Shown here: in pieces, positions 35,831-45,432 of the stretch
Layout: each line of letters begins with the position of its first letter
How positions within the stretch are numbered: position 1 is the first letter of the stretch
NCBI GenBank assembly: GCA_900768705.1
Contig: CAAGEB010000075.1
Span: 1-64,000, forward strand
Length of the DNA stretch: 64,000 bases
DNA from: Oscillospiraceae bacterium
GTDB lineage: Bacteria; Bacillota; Clostridia; Oscillospirales; Ruminococcaceae
Direction: 5' to 3'
The notes under the pieces: generated by a model
The model's database searches: none
What the model saw: only the letters and a program-made list of their open reading frames with translations
Told to the model about the DNA's origin: nothing
Made by a program: the position numbers and the translations under genes

Positions 35831-35951
35831 CTAAGTAAAAAGTGGGCGTCTGTCGAAGGTTCGGTTTCGATTGTGTCCCGCAAAAATTCGGATGGGTGTT
35901 TGAAAAAAGCACATTAAATCCAATAATAATTATGGGGACGGAGGTTTTTAG

Positions 35952-37142
35952 GTGAACAAATACTCTTATGTAGCCACCGACATTGGCGGAAAAACCGTCA
36001 GGGGTCAGGAGATGGCGGAGGATTTTCGTGACCTTCAATCAAAATTGAAGGAGCGCAAACTCTATGTCACCTCGTACCGGGATCTGGGCGAAGGCGTCGC
36101 AGAGGTAAAGTACAAGTTCAAAACCAAGGAAGTATCGTTCATTGCCCGTCAGCTGGCTTCAATGACATCTGCGGGTCTTTCTCTGGTAAGAGCATTGTAC
36201 ATACTCCAGGAGCAGCAGGAAAACAAAAAAGCAAAGGCTGTTCTGCTGGATATTTACGAGGAAGTACAAAAAGGTAAAGCTTTTTCCGATGTATTGAAAT
36301 CAAAGCCCGGCGTATTTCCGGATATGTTTGTAAGTATGGTTGCCGCAGGTGAGGCTTCCGGTACGCTTGACCAGATGCTCACCCGCTTGTCGGATCACTT
36401 TGCAAACGCCAACAAGACATCAAACAAAGTCAAGAGCGCAATGGTTTATCCTATTGTACTGCTTGTCCTGATGATTGGCGTTATGATACTGCTGTTCGTT
36501 GCGGTACTGCCTACATTCGCAGATATGATGCCGGAGGATCAGATTCCGCCGCTTTCAAAGGCTATTCTGGCTATTTCGGATTCAATGATCAATCAGTGGT
36601 ACATTTATGTACTGGTTGTTGTTGCAATCGTAGTTGTTGTCATCCTGCTCAGAAAAACTCCCTCCACAAGACTTAAGCTGGATGAAATGCTGCTGAAAAT
36701 TCCCAAGGTTGGAAAACTGGTATCCACAATGTACACCGGCCGTTTTGCGAGAAGCATGTCCAACCTTTACGGTGCAGGTCTGCAGATGGTTGACTGTATT
36801 GAAAAGTCCGTAAGCGTTATCGGAAATTCCTATGTTTCCAAACGCTTCGTTGATGTTGTAAGCGACATCAAGCTCGGCGAAAGTATGTCAAAGGCAATAG
36901 AGAAAACAGGTATTTTTGAGGGAATGTTTACCTCAATCATATATGTCGGAGAAGAATCCGGTACTCTTGATACAATTCTTAACAAGGCTGCGGATTATTA
37001 CGATGAAGAAGCTGACGCAGCGGTAACTAAGCTGGTAGGACTGATGGAGCCTGTAATGATTATCGTAATGGGTATTATTATCGGTCTGTTCCTGGCAGGT
37101 ATTTTCCCGATGCTCTACGGCGGAATGACAAATGTTGCCTGA
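35952..37142 (+). CDS. pilC: Type IV pilus inner-membrane platform protein PilC (GspF family)
   Basis: A 396-residue type II secretion F-family protein. Two repeated cytoplasmic GspF domains (about 65-190 and 265-390) each lead into membrane segments: VMILLFVAVLPTFADMMP, YIYVLVVVAIVVVVILL and the C-terminal MIIVMGIIIGLFLAGIFPML. The conserved F-x-RQLASMTSAGLSLVRAL and GEESGTLD motifs are present. PilC anchors the assembly ATPases at the membrane. The GTG start at 35952 follows GGAGG. It is the first gene of the pilus locus. Confidence 0.94.
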   Translation: MNKYSYVATDIGGKTVRGQEMAEDFRDLQSKLKERKLYVTSYRDLGEGVAEVKYKFKTKEVSFIARQLASMTSAGLSLVRALYILQEQQENKKAKAVLLDIYEEVQKGKAFSDVLKSKPGVFPDMFVSMVAAGEASGTLDQMLTRLSDHFANANKTSNKVKSAMVYPIVLLVLMIGVMILLFVAVLPTFADMMPEDQIPPLSKAILAISDSMINQWYIYVLVVVAIVVVVILLRKTPSTRLKLDEMLLKIPKVGKLVSTMYTGRFARSMSNLYGAGLQMVDCIEKSVSVIGNSYVSKRFVDVVSDIKLGESMSKAIEKTGIFEGMFTSIIYVGEESGTLDTILNKAADYYDEEADAAVTKLVGLMEPVMIIVMGIIIGLFLAGIFPMLYGGMTNVA

Positions 37143-37206
37143 TGACCGGCAATCCGGAAGAGGGATATTTTATCCCGTCACACAATAAAAATTATGAGGT
37201 GAAGAT

Positions 37207-38865
37207 ATGCTTTCAATTGATATTACCGACAGACAAATCAAACTTGTCAGAGGAACCCAGAGCGGTAACAAGATAAAAGTTCAGGATGCGGACATCCGAG
37301 AGCTTTCAATGGGAATGGTTTCCAACGGATACATAACCGATGTTCCTATGGTTGCAGCTGAACTGAACGATATTATTCGCGCAAAGGATATTAAGGAAAA
37401 GGAAGCTGTTGTTTCCATCACTTCCAGCTCCATTGTTTACAAGGAAATGCTGGTTGCAAAGCCCAAGAGCCTGAAAAATCCGGCAATCATCGAGGCTATG
37501 ATTCAGTCGGATATGAACATCTCCAACGAGTATAACATTTCCTTTACAATTGCCGGCGAGACCGAAGACGCAGAGAAGAACAAGATGCTCAAGGTTATCG
37601 CAGCTGCCTGCCCGCAGAGATTGGTTGACGGATATGTCCGCCTGTTCTCCCACATCGGTTTGCAGCTGAAGGGCGTAAATATCGCCAACAACTCCGTTAC
37701 TCGTCTTATTCTCAATACTCCGAAGATGTCTGACAGAATGCCGATGCTGCTTATCCAGATCGACAAGAACTTCCTCAATATGAACCTTTATGAGGACAAT
37801 CAGCTGGTATTCTCACGCTTCTTCAACATTGATCCCAATGATTATGAAAATGAGCCGGATTATGTTACCCGTGCCGTAAACGATAACCTGTACAGAATGC
37901 TTCAGTTTATCAGAAGCCGCAAGGGTGCAAGACCCCTTCAGGAAATTCTGTTCTACGGAGATATTGACAACTTCATCGAAATCACAAACGCTATCTCTTC
38001 CTTCAATATTTCTTCCAATATGCTTTCGATGCCCAACACAATTATCTCTCAGACGCAGTTTGACTTTGCAAAGTTTGCAAATGCAATCGGCGGTCTCTGC
38101 AAGGTAAACAAGGAGTTGGAGCATATCAACCTGCTGGAGGCAACTTCCGCAAAGGGTTCCGGTTCACAAAATATGTACCTTCTGGGACTGGTTGGAGTTA
38201 TGGCAGGCTGCGTTGCACTGGTCGGAATTACCTGCGGAGTTCTTGGTATTGTCAATTCCGGTTTCCAGAATCAGATCAATTCGCTGCAGGCACAGATCAA
38301 CGATCCCGCTTTGCAGAATGATCTTGCAATCGTAGATTCCAGAAAGAAGATGCTTGAAGGCTTCCAGAGCTATAACGACACAGTCAGCAAGACGGTGCTC
38401 CTTTTCAATTATCAGCCGAAGGTTCAGAGCTATGTGGTTGATAAGCTCCGTGAGCCGCTTGACAACAAAGAGGATAAGCTGCTCACAAAGGATGAAGAGC
38501 TTGAAATTACCAGCCTTGATATCAGCGGCAATAACGTTAAGGTGACTTTCAGAGGTCTTTCCAATGGCGATCCTTCATCGGTTCCTTCCAGATATGCTGA
38601 GTATCTCACGGAGAAGGTACTTAACAAGTACGGAGATCCGTATTTTGCAAATGTTTCCTACACCGGCTTTACCAAGGATAATCTGTTGGATTGGGGTACT
38701 TATGCCACCATTCAGAGCAAAGGCAAAACCACATTTGATACCGTATTCACTTTCGATATGACGATGACGCTTCAAATGGGAAGTGATGAAGAAAATGCAA
38801 ATTACGATCTGGAAGGTACTTCCGAAACAGATGCTGCTGAAGAAAATCAGGAGGTGGCTGAATAA
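37207..38865 (+). CDS. pilM: PilM-PilN fusion, pilus alignment subcomplex
   Basis: A 552-residue protein. Residues 1-310 resemble PilM, the cytoplasmic actin-like component (LSIDITDRQIKLV start, then VVSITSSSIVYKEM and LIQIDKNFLNMNLYED). A single membrane segment lies at about 323-347, and the last 200 residues are extracytoplasmic with an early coiled coil (NQINSLQAQINDPALQ), as in PilN. Normally PilM and PilN are separate proteins that bind through the short PilN N terminus; here they appear fused. The stop codon overlaps the pilO start (TAATG). The acidic C terminus is unusual. Confidence 0.78.
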   Translation: MLSIDITDRQIKLVRGTQSGNKIKVQDADIRELSMGMVSNGYITDVPMVAAELNDIIRAKDIKEKEAVVSITSSSIVYKEMLVAKPKSLKNPAIIEAMIQSDMNISNEYNISFTIAGETEDAEKNKMLKVIAAACPQRLVDGYVRLFSHIGLQLKGVNIANNSVTRLILNTPKMSDRMPMLLIQIDKNFLNMNLYEDNQLVFSRFFNIDPNDYENEPDYVTRAVNDNLYRMLQFIRSRKGARPLQEILFYGDIDNFIEITNAISSFNISSNMLSMPNTIISQTQFDFAKFANAIGGLCKVNKELEHINLLEATSAKGSGSQNMYLLGLVGVMAGCVALVGITCGVLGIVNSGFQNQINSLQAQINDPALQNDLAIVDSRKKMLEGFQSYNDTVSKTVLLFNYQPKVQSYVVDKLREPLDNKEDKLLTKDEELEITSLDISGNNVKVTFRGLSNGDPSSVPSRYAEYLTEKVLNKYGDPYFANVSYTGFTKDNLLDWGTYATIQSKGKTTFDTVFTFDMTMTLQMGSDEENANYDLEGTSETDAAEENQEVAE

Positions 38866-39785
38866 TGAAGCTCAGTAAACAGGAAAGAATCGGACTTATG
38901 GTCATTGTTGCCGTTGTTATACTCGTGGTAGGCGTATTTTTGTTCATCAAGCCTCAGGCGGAAGCCATCGGAGTTACAGTGACTAACCTTAATAATAAGC
39001 AGGAAGAATATAATGCGGCAATTGAGAAGCAGAAAACCAAGGCACCGCTGAGAGATGAAATTGAGAAAGCTTATGAGGACGGCGAGCATATGGCAGATAT
39101 GTTCTTCCCCGAGCTTACCTCTTATCAGGCAGACGCAGCAACAAGAGAATTTCTTGCTCAGTGCAAGTCGAATATTCTTGTTGAGGAACTGTCGGTTTCC
39201 GAGCCTTCAACCGAGACTTTGGGAGTATTTTTCCCTTCGGAAAACGATGTAAGCTATAATTTGAAAACCTATGCAACACAGGGTGCTGAGGCTGATGCCA
39301 AGGAATTGGCGCGGGCTGCTCGTCAGTTGAAGCTGGCAGAGGTTCTCGGTTCAGCACAGACCATCGGAGCTTCCAAGGTTAATTTCACGGTCAGCGCAAT
39401 TTCTCAGGATGAGCTTCTTAAGTTCTGCGACGAAGTAAATAACTATGTCAAGGAAGAAAACGGCACATCCACCCGTAAGGCAATTATGATTAACGGAATG
39501 TCTTTTGAATACAAGGATGTGAGCGAGAAGTTTGACAAGGAAATTGAAGAAATCAATAAGGAAGCAGAATCTGCCGGTAGAGCTGCTCTGAAAAAGGAAA
39601 GCGGTAAGAATGTTGACGGTGCTGATCCCACCAATACCAACACCAACAATCAGGAAGAGCAGAAGGATGCGGTACTTTCCGACAATCTTTATTCTGTAAG
39701 TGTCACTCTTACATTCTTTAGTATTGAAAGAATGCAGGATCCTACAGATCAGCTCAACATTCAGGATGGAGTAGCTGCAGCATAA
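38865..39785 (+). CDS. pilO: PilO-like pilus alignment protein
   Basis: A 306-residue protein with a short cytoplasmic start, one membrane helix (IGLMVIVAVVILVVGVFLFI, about 9-28), a coiled coil (about 33-60) and an extracytoplasmic alpha/beta domain, the architecture of PilO. Position directly after the PilM-PilN gene supports the call. About 50 residues near 220-270 are low-complexity (DPTNTNTNNQEEQ). Sequence similarity to known PilO is not obvious by eye, so the assignment is structural and contextual. Confidence 0.7.
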   Translation: MKLSKQERIGLMVIVAVVILVVGVFLFIKPQAEAIGVTVTNLNNKQEEYNAAIEKQKTKAPLRDEIEKAYEDGEHMADMFFPELTSYQADAATREFLAQCKSNILVEELSVSEPSTETLGVFFPSENDVSYNLKTYATQGAEADAKELARAARQLKLAEVLGSAQTIGASKVNFTVSAISQDELLKFCDEVNNYVKEENGTSTRKAIMINGMSFEYKDVSEKFDKEIEEINKEAESAGRAALKKESGKNVDGADPTNTNTNNQEEQKDAVLSDNLYSVSVTLTFFSIERMQDPTDQLNIQDGVAAA

Positions 39786-39865
39786 TTCTACAACAGAATA
39801 GCAGGAATCTCTCAAAGGTATTTTGCGTTTGGGAGATTCAGTAGTATGAGAGAAGGAGGATAACT

Positions 39866-42283
39866 ATGGTACATTCGCTTCGGAAATATATCTGCAAGCG
39901 AGGAAGTGCATTGTTTATGGTAATCAGTACCATGACTGCGCTTATGGTCACTTGCATGGCGATGTTCTTTTCTGTAGTGTCGGCTCGTGACGCTCAGTAT
40001 GCGGTTTTTAATGAAAAACAGGCTTATCAGTCGGGAATATCTATTGCAGATACTGTCCTCGGCGGCCTGAAAGACGGAACATTGAATGCACTTCTTGAAA
40101 AGATGGGAGATATGGAAGAGGGAGATGTTCTCTCTACTAACGGTAATGGTTTTGCCAGCATGGATCCCTCCGGAACCAAGGAAGATGTTTCCCAGATGGG
40201 TGCTTATAATGTTGACATCACCAGACTTGGAGATGAAACTATTGATGGTGTCAATAATATGACCTTTGATATTGCCACCACCACCCTTGTAAACGGCGCT
40301 CAGGAAACAACTCACATGTATATTCACATTGCCAAGAGTGAAAATAACGGCGGCAATGTGGGTGACGCCAATATCTTTGCAGCGACCGGTTATGTTCCCA
40401 ACGACGCTTATCTTGACGGTGGTTATTTCATAACGGATGTATTTTTCGATACCCAGTACACCGTTGTGAACAGTGGTATTGGTGGGAAAAAAGATCTTTA
40501 CCTTGGCGGTAACCTGTCTTGCGGCGGGTCAATAAATGTAAACAATTATTTACAACCAGCCGGAAAGAAAATCCCCGAGTGTAAGAAAGCAACGACTTGG
40601 GCAATTCGTGACACTTACTATGTTGCCGAAAGTTTGTCGGAAGCACAGGTTCAGGAACTTTATGAAGGCAGCAATGTATTTGTCGGCGTTGATATGATTA
40701 TAAATAAAAACAGTGCTGGTTTTAAAGGCATAGATCTGGATGGAAGTTCCGGCGATAAAATAAATGTTTACATCAGAGGTGACCTTGTCGGAAATCAGAT
40801 TGATTTTACTAACTGCAATGTTTTTGTAAAAGGAAATATAAATGTTACAACTCAGATTGAAGGAAGTAATCACAAGATATATTGTGATGGTTCTTCAACT
40901 GTATCAACAGATGGTAATTGGAGCAAGGGTATGGCAGACAATCCTGGCTGCTTATCATATTCTGATTTTAAAGACAAACTTGATGAAGCCACTACGACAA
41001 GAACATATTACAAGTGGGAACTGAATGATTCAAAAAGTTCTGAGGATGATTATATTCCGGAACTTGATGAAAGTCAAAGCCCAACGAAAATTACGATAAA
41101 GCTCAATTCACATAATGAACCGTATGAGGGTGTATCTGCATTTAAGACAGTGTACACAATAGCGTATCCGGGTTCCTCATCTGCTTCAACTGCAGATGTG
41201 GAGTGCAAGGGTGGAATAATTGAAGACTGCATTGTAAATCCTACTATGTATGACTCATTGACAATTGTGATTGATACGGGCGAAGATGAAGATAACATAA
41301 TGTACTTTAGGATTAAGGCAAACTGTGATTCTACAGGAAATGTCAATGCAGAAAATAAGGATACATTTTCATGGTTTCCTCCTATGGTTGGTAAGGAAAA
41401 TCCGGGTCAGCCTTTGAATATACTTGTTAAAGGTCGAGGTTCTGTTGTAATTGATATTCCTGAAAGAGTTACTTATCAGGATGTTCCGGGACAGCAGTTT
41501 ATGCATTACAGTTGGTTCAACCTTTTAGGTGGAGAAGAAGGAAAGAAAACAGCAAATGCAGAATTAAGCGACGGAAATTGGGGCAATGTAACATATTACT
41601 ACTATAACAGCTCGAATTTGCGCTCTTATGACAGTACAGTTGAAAAATGTCAGAAAATGATTCATACAGATTGTTCGGGTAACGATCCAACAGATCATTG
41701 TACGCTGTGTACTTATACGGATGCAGAGTCAAGTTCTACATGTCCCGAATGTGGCATCAAGAAACATACCGTTACATGTGATATTCATGGAGATGTGCTT
41801 ACATATTGTCCTTCGTGTAAACCGAAAGGATTTGAATCTGCAAATTGTTCAAACCATGTAGGTCTTGGTGATAATGGAGAAGTAAAGAAGTTTATATCCG
41901 ATAACTCCCTTGATGTTTCAAAGATAACAGATTCCGAAGAAAACCTAATTTTTCCGCACACCAATATCTATCTTATAAGTTGTGCTGAGAGTGCTGATGT
42001 TCGTTTTTGTAAAACTAGGGATGATGTTCAAGTCAAGGCAAATGCATTTTATGGATATGTTTATGCCCCGTATATGACTTTCAAAGCTCAAGGTAATTCC
42101 GGCGGAGGAAATAGATTCCTTGGCGGACTTACTGTATCTGATTTTATACTAGATGATACTTACGCATTTACTGCGTGCTACCCCGAGAAGATGCCTCAGG
42201 AACTTATGGGTGAGGATGCGTTGAATAATGCACTCAATGGACTTACAAGCAAATCCTGGAAGATTATTCTTGCAGGCTATTGA
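39866..42283 (+). CDS. PilX-like large pilus/surface protein with Cys-rich segment
   Basis: An 805-residue protein that I do not recognise beyond its N terminus: one membrane segment (ALFMVISTMTALMVTCMAMFF, about 15-35) in a context resembling PilX/minor-pilin-like proteins without the GFTLxE cleavage motif. The rest is predicted outside the cell. Residues about 590-665 carry clustered metal-type pairs (CTLC, CPEC, CPSC) with further Cys and His. The coding DNA from about 40700 to 42100 is clearly richer in A/T and uses different codons from its neighbours. It could be an adhesin-like or tip component. GAAGGAGG precedes ATG 39866. Confidence 0.7.
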   Translation: MVHSLRKYICKRGSALFMVISTMTALMVTCMAMFFSVVSARDAQYAVFNEKQAYQSGISIADTVLGGLKDGTLNALLEKMGDMEEGDVLSTNGNGFASMDPSGTKEDVSQMGAYNVDITRLGDETIDGVNNMTFDIATTTLVNGAQETTHMYIHIAKSENNGGNVGDANIFAATGYVPNDAYLDGGYFITDVFFDTQYTVVNSGIGGKKDLYLGGNLSCGGSINVNNYLQPAGKKIPECKKATTWAIRDTYYVAESLSEAQVQELYEGSNVFVGVDMIINKNSAGFKGIDLDGSSGDKINVYIRGDLVGNQIDFTNCNVFVKGNINVTTQIEGSNHKIYCDGSSTVSTDGNWSKGMADNPGCLSYSDFKDKLDEATTTRTYYKWELNDSKSSEDDYIPELDESQSPTKITIKLNSHNEPYEGVSAFKTVYTIAYPGSSSASTADVECKGGIIEDCIVNPTMYDSLTIVIDTGEDEDNIMYFRIKANCDSTGNVNAENKDTFSWFPPMVGKENPGQPLNILVKGRGSVVIDIPERVTYQDVPGQQFMHYSWFNLLGGEEGKKTANAELSDGNWGNVTYYYYNSSNLRSYDSTVEKCQKMIHTDCSGNDPTDHCTLCTYTDAESSSTCPECGIKKHTVTCDIHGDVLTYCPSCKPKGFESANCSNHVGLGDNGEVKKFISDNSLDVSKITDSEENLIFPHTNIYLISCAESADVRFCKTRDDVQVKANAFYGYVYAPYMTFKAQGNSGGGNRFLGGLTVSDFILDDTYAFTACYPEKMPQELMGEDALNNALNGLTSKSWKIILAGY

Positions 42284-42303
42284 TATGGGGGTGACTTTTC
42301 GTT

Positions 42304-43380
42304 ATGATGAAGAAATTATTCTCTAAGAGAAGCGGATTTACCCTTGTTGAGATTGTGGTTGCCTTTGCAGTTTTTGCCATTATGGCAGCGATGATCAGTC
42401 AGGTTCTTATGATGGTATTTAATCAAAGACAGTCCAATAAGGATTTTGCAGAAGAGATTGAGGCACAGGAAACCAAGATTATGGCAGAGGGCAAAAATAC
42501 CGATTATGCCACTGACCAAGCCGCTGAGGGACAGATAGAACTGAATTTCGGTACGGGTGCTGATTTCTCGATAGACTATCAGATAAAGTCCGCTGACGGA
42601 ACCGTAGGTGATGGCACAGGATTGAATTACTTTGTCGGAAATGTTGACTATGGTGCGGATGGAAGTGTTACTCCTCCCGGAGGTGGTACAACCGAAAACT
42701 CGGGTTCCAGTAATAATGGTGCTTCTCAGGCGGCTGCATACGATACCAGATTAACCGGAACCAAGGGTATAAAAGAAATAAAGATATACTATGCAAATAA
42801 GGATGCGGATCAGAGCGGATTAGCTGACGGACAGGTCAGATATATTTTCCATGTTGCCGCAGACAGCAGTACCGTTGCAAAAGATGATCAGCCCTATGAG
42901 CAGATAAGACTATACTTTTACACCGATCAGTCAACGCAGGTAAGTGGAGTCGATGCTGGTGGAACAGTTTATAAAAAGACCGTTTACAATGTTGCAGATA
43001 TTGCAGAAGTTGGTTATGTTAACGGAAGTGATCCTACAAATTCATCCGGCTGCAGGCAAAAATGTAGTGGAGGTTTTTCGTCTGACACCAATAATCCATA
43101 CAAGGTTGAGAATATGCTCGATAACACCGTAAGAATTAGTGCAGGAAAGGCGGATAACGCTATAGGTTCAACTGCTGCTAAGTTTTATGTAGTTTTTAAC
43201 GGTGATCCTTATGCAAGTACCTCTAATATAGCTGCCTCATTTGGTAAAAATGCCGTTGTCGGTGCAACAGGATATTCTTACAGTGCTTGTCCTGTGTATG
43301 ATGAGAGTGGTAATGCTACCAGCAAGAATCATGCGAATATATATGGTGCGTATCCGTGGCAAAAAACCTACACATCATAA
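42304..43380 (+). CDS. Minor prepilin, type IV pilin-like (large)
   Basis: A 358-residue protein with a class III signal: MMKKLFSKRSG cleaved before FTLVEIVVAF, with Glu at mature position 5, then a hydrophobic helix. At more than 340 mature residues it is large for a pilin and more like a minor, PilW-type, pseudopilin. A glycine/serine-rich linker (about 120-140) splits the globular part. It follows the PilX-like gene by 20 bp and precedes another minor prepilin by 15 bp. Confidence 0.88.
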   Translation: MMKKLFSKRSGFTLVEIVVAFAVFAIMAAMISQVLMMVFNQRQSNKDFAEEIEAQETKIMAEGKNTDYATDQAAEGQIELNFGTGADFSIDYQIKSADGTVGDGTGLNYFVGNVDYGADGSVTPPGGGTTENSGSSNNGASQAAAYDTRLTGTKGIKEIKIYYANKDADQSGLADGQVRYIFHVAADSSTVAKDDQPYEQIRLYFYTDQSTQVSGVDAGGTVYKKTVYNVADIAEVGYVNGSDPTNSSGCRQKCSGGFSSDTNNPYKVENMLDNTVRISAGKADNAIGSTAAKFYVVFNGDPYASTSNIAASFGKNAVVGATGYSYSACPVYDESGNATSKNHANIYGAYPWQKTYTS

Positions 43381-43395
43381 GGGGAGGGGGATATT

Positions 43396-44244
43396 ATGCG
43401 AATATATAAACGCCTCTTCGGCAGGAAACCCAACGGAGGCTTTACTCTCGCCGAGATGGTTGTTTCCTGCGCACTGCTGGGAATTCTGGCAGTAGGAATT
43501 ACCGCATTTGTGGCTCCCGTTTTGCGAAGTGCCGCAGAAGTTAAGGTCAATGCACGCGCCAGTCTTCTCGCCGAAACCATAGAGGGTTACATAAGGCGCA
43601 GTACGGTAAACTCATGCTATGTCAAGATTTTTACCAATGTTGATTCTGAAGATGTAAAATCTGGCGGTGTTGTTACCACCAATGAAGATCTCATAGAAAT
43701 GAGAAAATTCTTCGATAAGGACGATAACAGTAAAATATACGACTTCAGATGTATAGGAATATGCTGGGACAGCGTTGAGAATAAGTATATTCTTAAGAAT
43801 GAAACCCTATCAACCCACAGTGGTGCACTTGATCTACAAACAGAGAGCTATGATGTTTTTGAGAATTGCTTCTATAAACATCTTTATCCCGTTGTAACAT
43901 TTGAGCAGTTATCGGCGGAAGTAACAAAGACAGATGAATCCGGCAATGAAGTGACAACAACCGAGAAGGTTGGCGCAATGAAGACAACAGTAACAGTTTA
44001 TACCACACAGGATACATCCGGATTGTTTACATTCCAGGGCGTAGGATATACGGATTATATCAATATCCGTAATCCCAACATTAATCCTACGGGTGTCTAT
44101 AAATTCTACGAGATAGAAGCATTGCATGAATCTGACGGTGTAAGTGTTACTTATCCTCAGACATACATTTACTTTATCACCAGAAAGCCATCCTATACTA
44201 AATCGGAATCTAAAGAAACCACTGAAACCTCTGAAACATCGTAA
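43396..44244 (+). CDS. Minor prepilin, type IV pilin-like
   Basis: A 282-residue prepilin. The leader ends KPNGG before FTLAEMVVSC, so Glu is at mature position 5 and the cleavage Gly is G15. The hydrophobic helix continues to about residue 40. The C-terminal part contains Thr/Glu-rich stretches and ends in a disordered tail (SESKETTETSETS). It closes the pilC-led gene run and is followed by a stem-loop. GGGGAGGGGG provides a strong ribosome site. Confidence 0.88.
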   Translation: MRIYKRLFGRKPNGGFTLAEMVVSCALLGILAVGITAFVAPVLRSAAEVKVNARASLLAETIEGYIRRSTVNSCYVKIFTNVDSEDVKSGGVVTTNEDLIEMRKFFDKDDNSKIYDFRCIGICWDSVENKYILKNETLSTHSGALDLQTESYDVFENCFYKHLYPVVTFEQLSAEVTKTDESGNEVTTTEKVGAMKTTVTVYTTQDTSGLFTFQGVGYTDYINIRNPNINPTGVYKFYEIEALHESDGVSVTYPQTYIYFITRKPSYTKSESKETTETSETS

Positions 44245-44269
44245 AACATAGGTATTTATCAAACAAAAT

Positions 44270-44290
44270 CGGGGCGACAAGCTCGCCCCG
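44270..44290. terminator. Stem-loop between convergent pilin and pilD genes
   Basis: CGGGGCGA (44270-44277) pairs with TCGCCCCG (44283-44290) around a 5-nt loop. U-runs on either side are weak (AATAGTTT on plus, ATTTTGTTT on minus). It probably ends transcripts from both directions. Confidence 0.6.
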
Positions 44291-44325
44291 AATAGTTTGT
44301 ATTGTGGAAAGCAATCTTTGGCTTC

Positions 44326-45369
44326 TTATACGAAAAAGCCGGTGTACCAGTTCATAATTACGGAACCGACCAGCCATGAAGCTGCGATTCCTATTGCAAG
44401 GAATGGTCCGAATACCATTCTCCGGGAATACTTCACTTTTGTCACCTTATTTCCCGAGATGAAGATTTTAAAGCCGCCTTCCCGTTCATCGGTAACATTT
44501 TCCCGAAGAGCAGCGCTCAGTGCAGCCTTATCCGGAAGTCCTTTCCAGACCTTTTCATTGAGGAATTCCCATTCGATATCGGGATTTCCCTCGCTTATAC
44601 TACCGACAATAATGTCATCCCGACCGTCAACCACAAATCCTACATCACGGTCGAGCTGATTTTGATACCATTCCTCGGCAAGCTTGGTTATTTTTCCCGA
44701 AATCAGCTTTTCGTCCCTTTTATCGTGAACCTTCTTGATAACTCCGTAAACCGATCCCAGAACTATTCCGATAAAGAGAGCGATAAACACCTTTGTTCCC
44801 AGAAGCAGCGAGGCGCCGAGCATCAGCTGAAGATCTCCGCCGCCCATTCCTCCGATCAGAACCAGTATTACGAACAGCACGCCTACGATTCCCATACAAA
44901 TCAGCCGTTCGTACCATACTGCGTCGTCGGGGAAAAGGAAAATCGACGATATTCCCAGCACTGCAACGGTAATGCTGCACCAGTAGGGAATTTCAAAGTG
45001 GTCAATATCAATTCCGCTGAGTATAATCAGCACCGGGAACAGAACAGCTGCAACGGCGGTTTTCAGTGAAAATCCGAATATTATGTATGCCAGCAGGTAG
45101 CTTACGGCGCAGATAAGCTCGATAATCATATACCGGGCTGAAACCTTTGCTCCGCAGTAGCGGCATTTTCCACGGAGGAAAATCCAGCTGAAAATCGGAA
45201 ACATATCATACCAGGCAAGCCTGTGTCCGCAGGAAAAACAGTGTGAAGGCTCGGTGACTATCGACTGCTTCAGCGGAGTACGGAGAATCACCACATTCAG
45301 GAAGCTTCCGATTACGGAGCCCAGAATGAACGCCAGCACTCCATATACAATTTGTGTTACATCGGGCAT
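44326..45369 (-). CDS. pilD: Prepilin peptidase / N-methyltransferase with cytosolic insertion
   Basis: A 347-residue A24 prepilin peptidase, which cuts class III leaders and methylates the new N terminus. Two CxxC pairs (C44/C47, C69/C72) form the zinc site of the methyltransferase part. The catalytic aspartates lie in GIDIDHFEIP (D121/D123) and GMGGGD (D179). The final GPFLAIG motif is delayed: about 100 hydrophilic residues (213-312, encoded by 44434-44733) separate it from the preceding membrane helix. Usual family members are about 250 residues long. It is transcribed divergently from pilB. Confidence 0.93.
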   Translation of the reverse strand: MPDVTQIVYGVLAFILGSVIGSFLNVVILRTPLKQSIVTEPSHCFSCGHRLAWYDMFPIFSWIFLRGKCRYCGAKVSARYMIIELICAVSYLLAYIIFGFSLKTAVAAVLFPVLIILSGIDIDHFEIPYWCSITVAVLGISSIFLFPDDAVWYERLICMGIVGVLFVILVLIGGMGGGDLQLMLGASLLLGTKVFIALFIGIVLGSVYGVIKKVHDKRDEKLISGKITKLAEEWYQNQLDRDVGFVVDGRDDIIVGSISEGNPDIEWEFLNEKVWKGLPDKAALSAALRENVTDEREGGFKIFISGNKVTKVKYSRRMVFGPFLAIGIAASWLVGSVIMNWYTGFFV

Positions 45370-45403
45370 ATCAAATGACCCCTCCTTATTAAATGATACT
45401 TAT

Positions 45404-45432
45404 ATTGTAGCACAGATTAAATAAGATTGCAA
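45404..45432 (-). promoter_or_regulatory. Predicted sigma-A promoter for pilD
   Basis: On the minus strand, TTGCAA at 45432-45427, a 17-bp spacer and TACAAT at 45409-45404. The palindromic TTGCAA also serves as -35 of the divergent pilB promoter. Confidence 0.6.

Larger units (their letters stand above)
35529..35951. other. Divergent intergenic region between glgP and the pilus locus
   Basis: Apart from the glgP promoter (35572-35600) and the pilC promoter (35802-35830) I see no gene, riboswitch or strong hairpin in these 423 bases. The stretch 35601-35801 is AT-rich and without recognised features. The pilC leader (about 114 nt) ends with GGACGGAGG before GTG 35952. Confidence 0.6.

Noticed and set aside
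35831..35951. Cyclic-di-GMP riboswitch in the pilC leader
   Set aside because: I looked for the GEMM core (GGACGC and CACAGGGCAAACC-type blocks) because pilus genes often carry one; only a Shine-Dalgarno-like GGACGGAGG is present.
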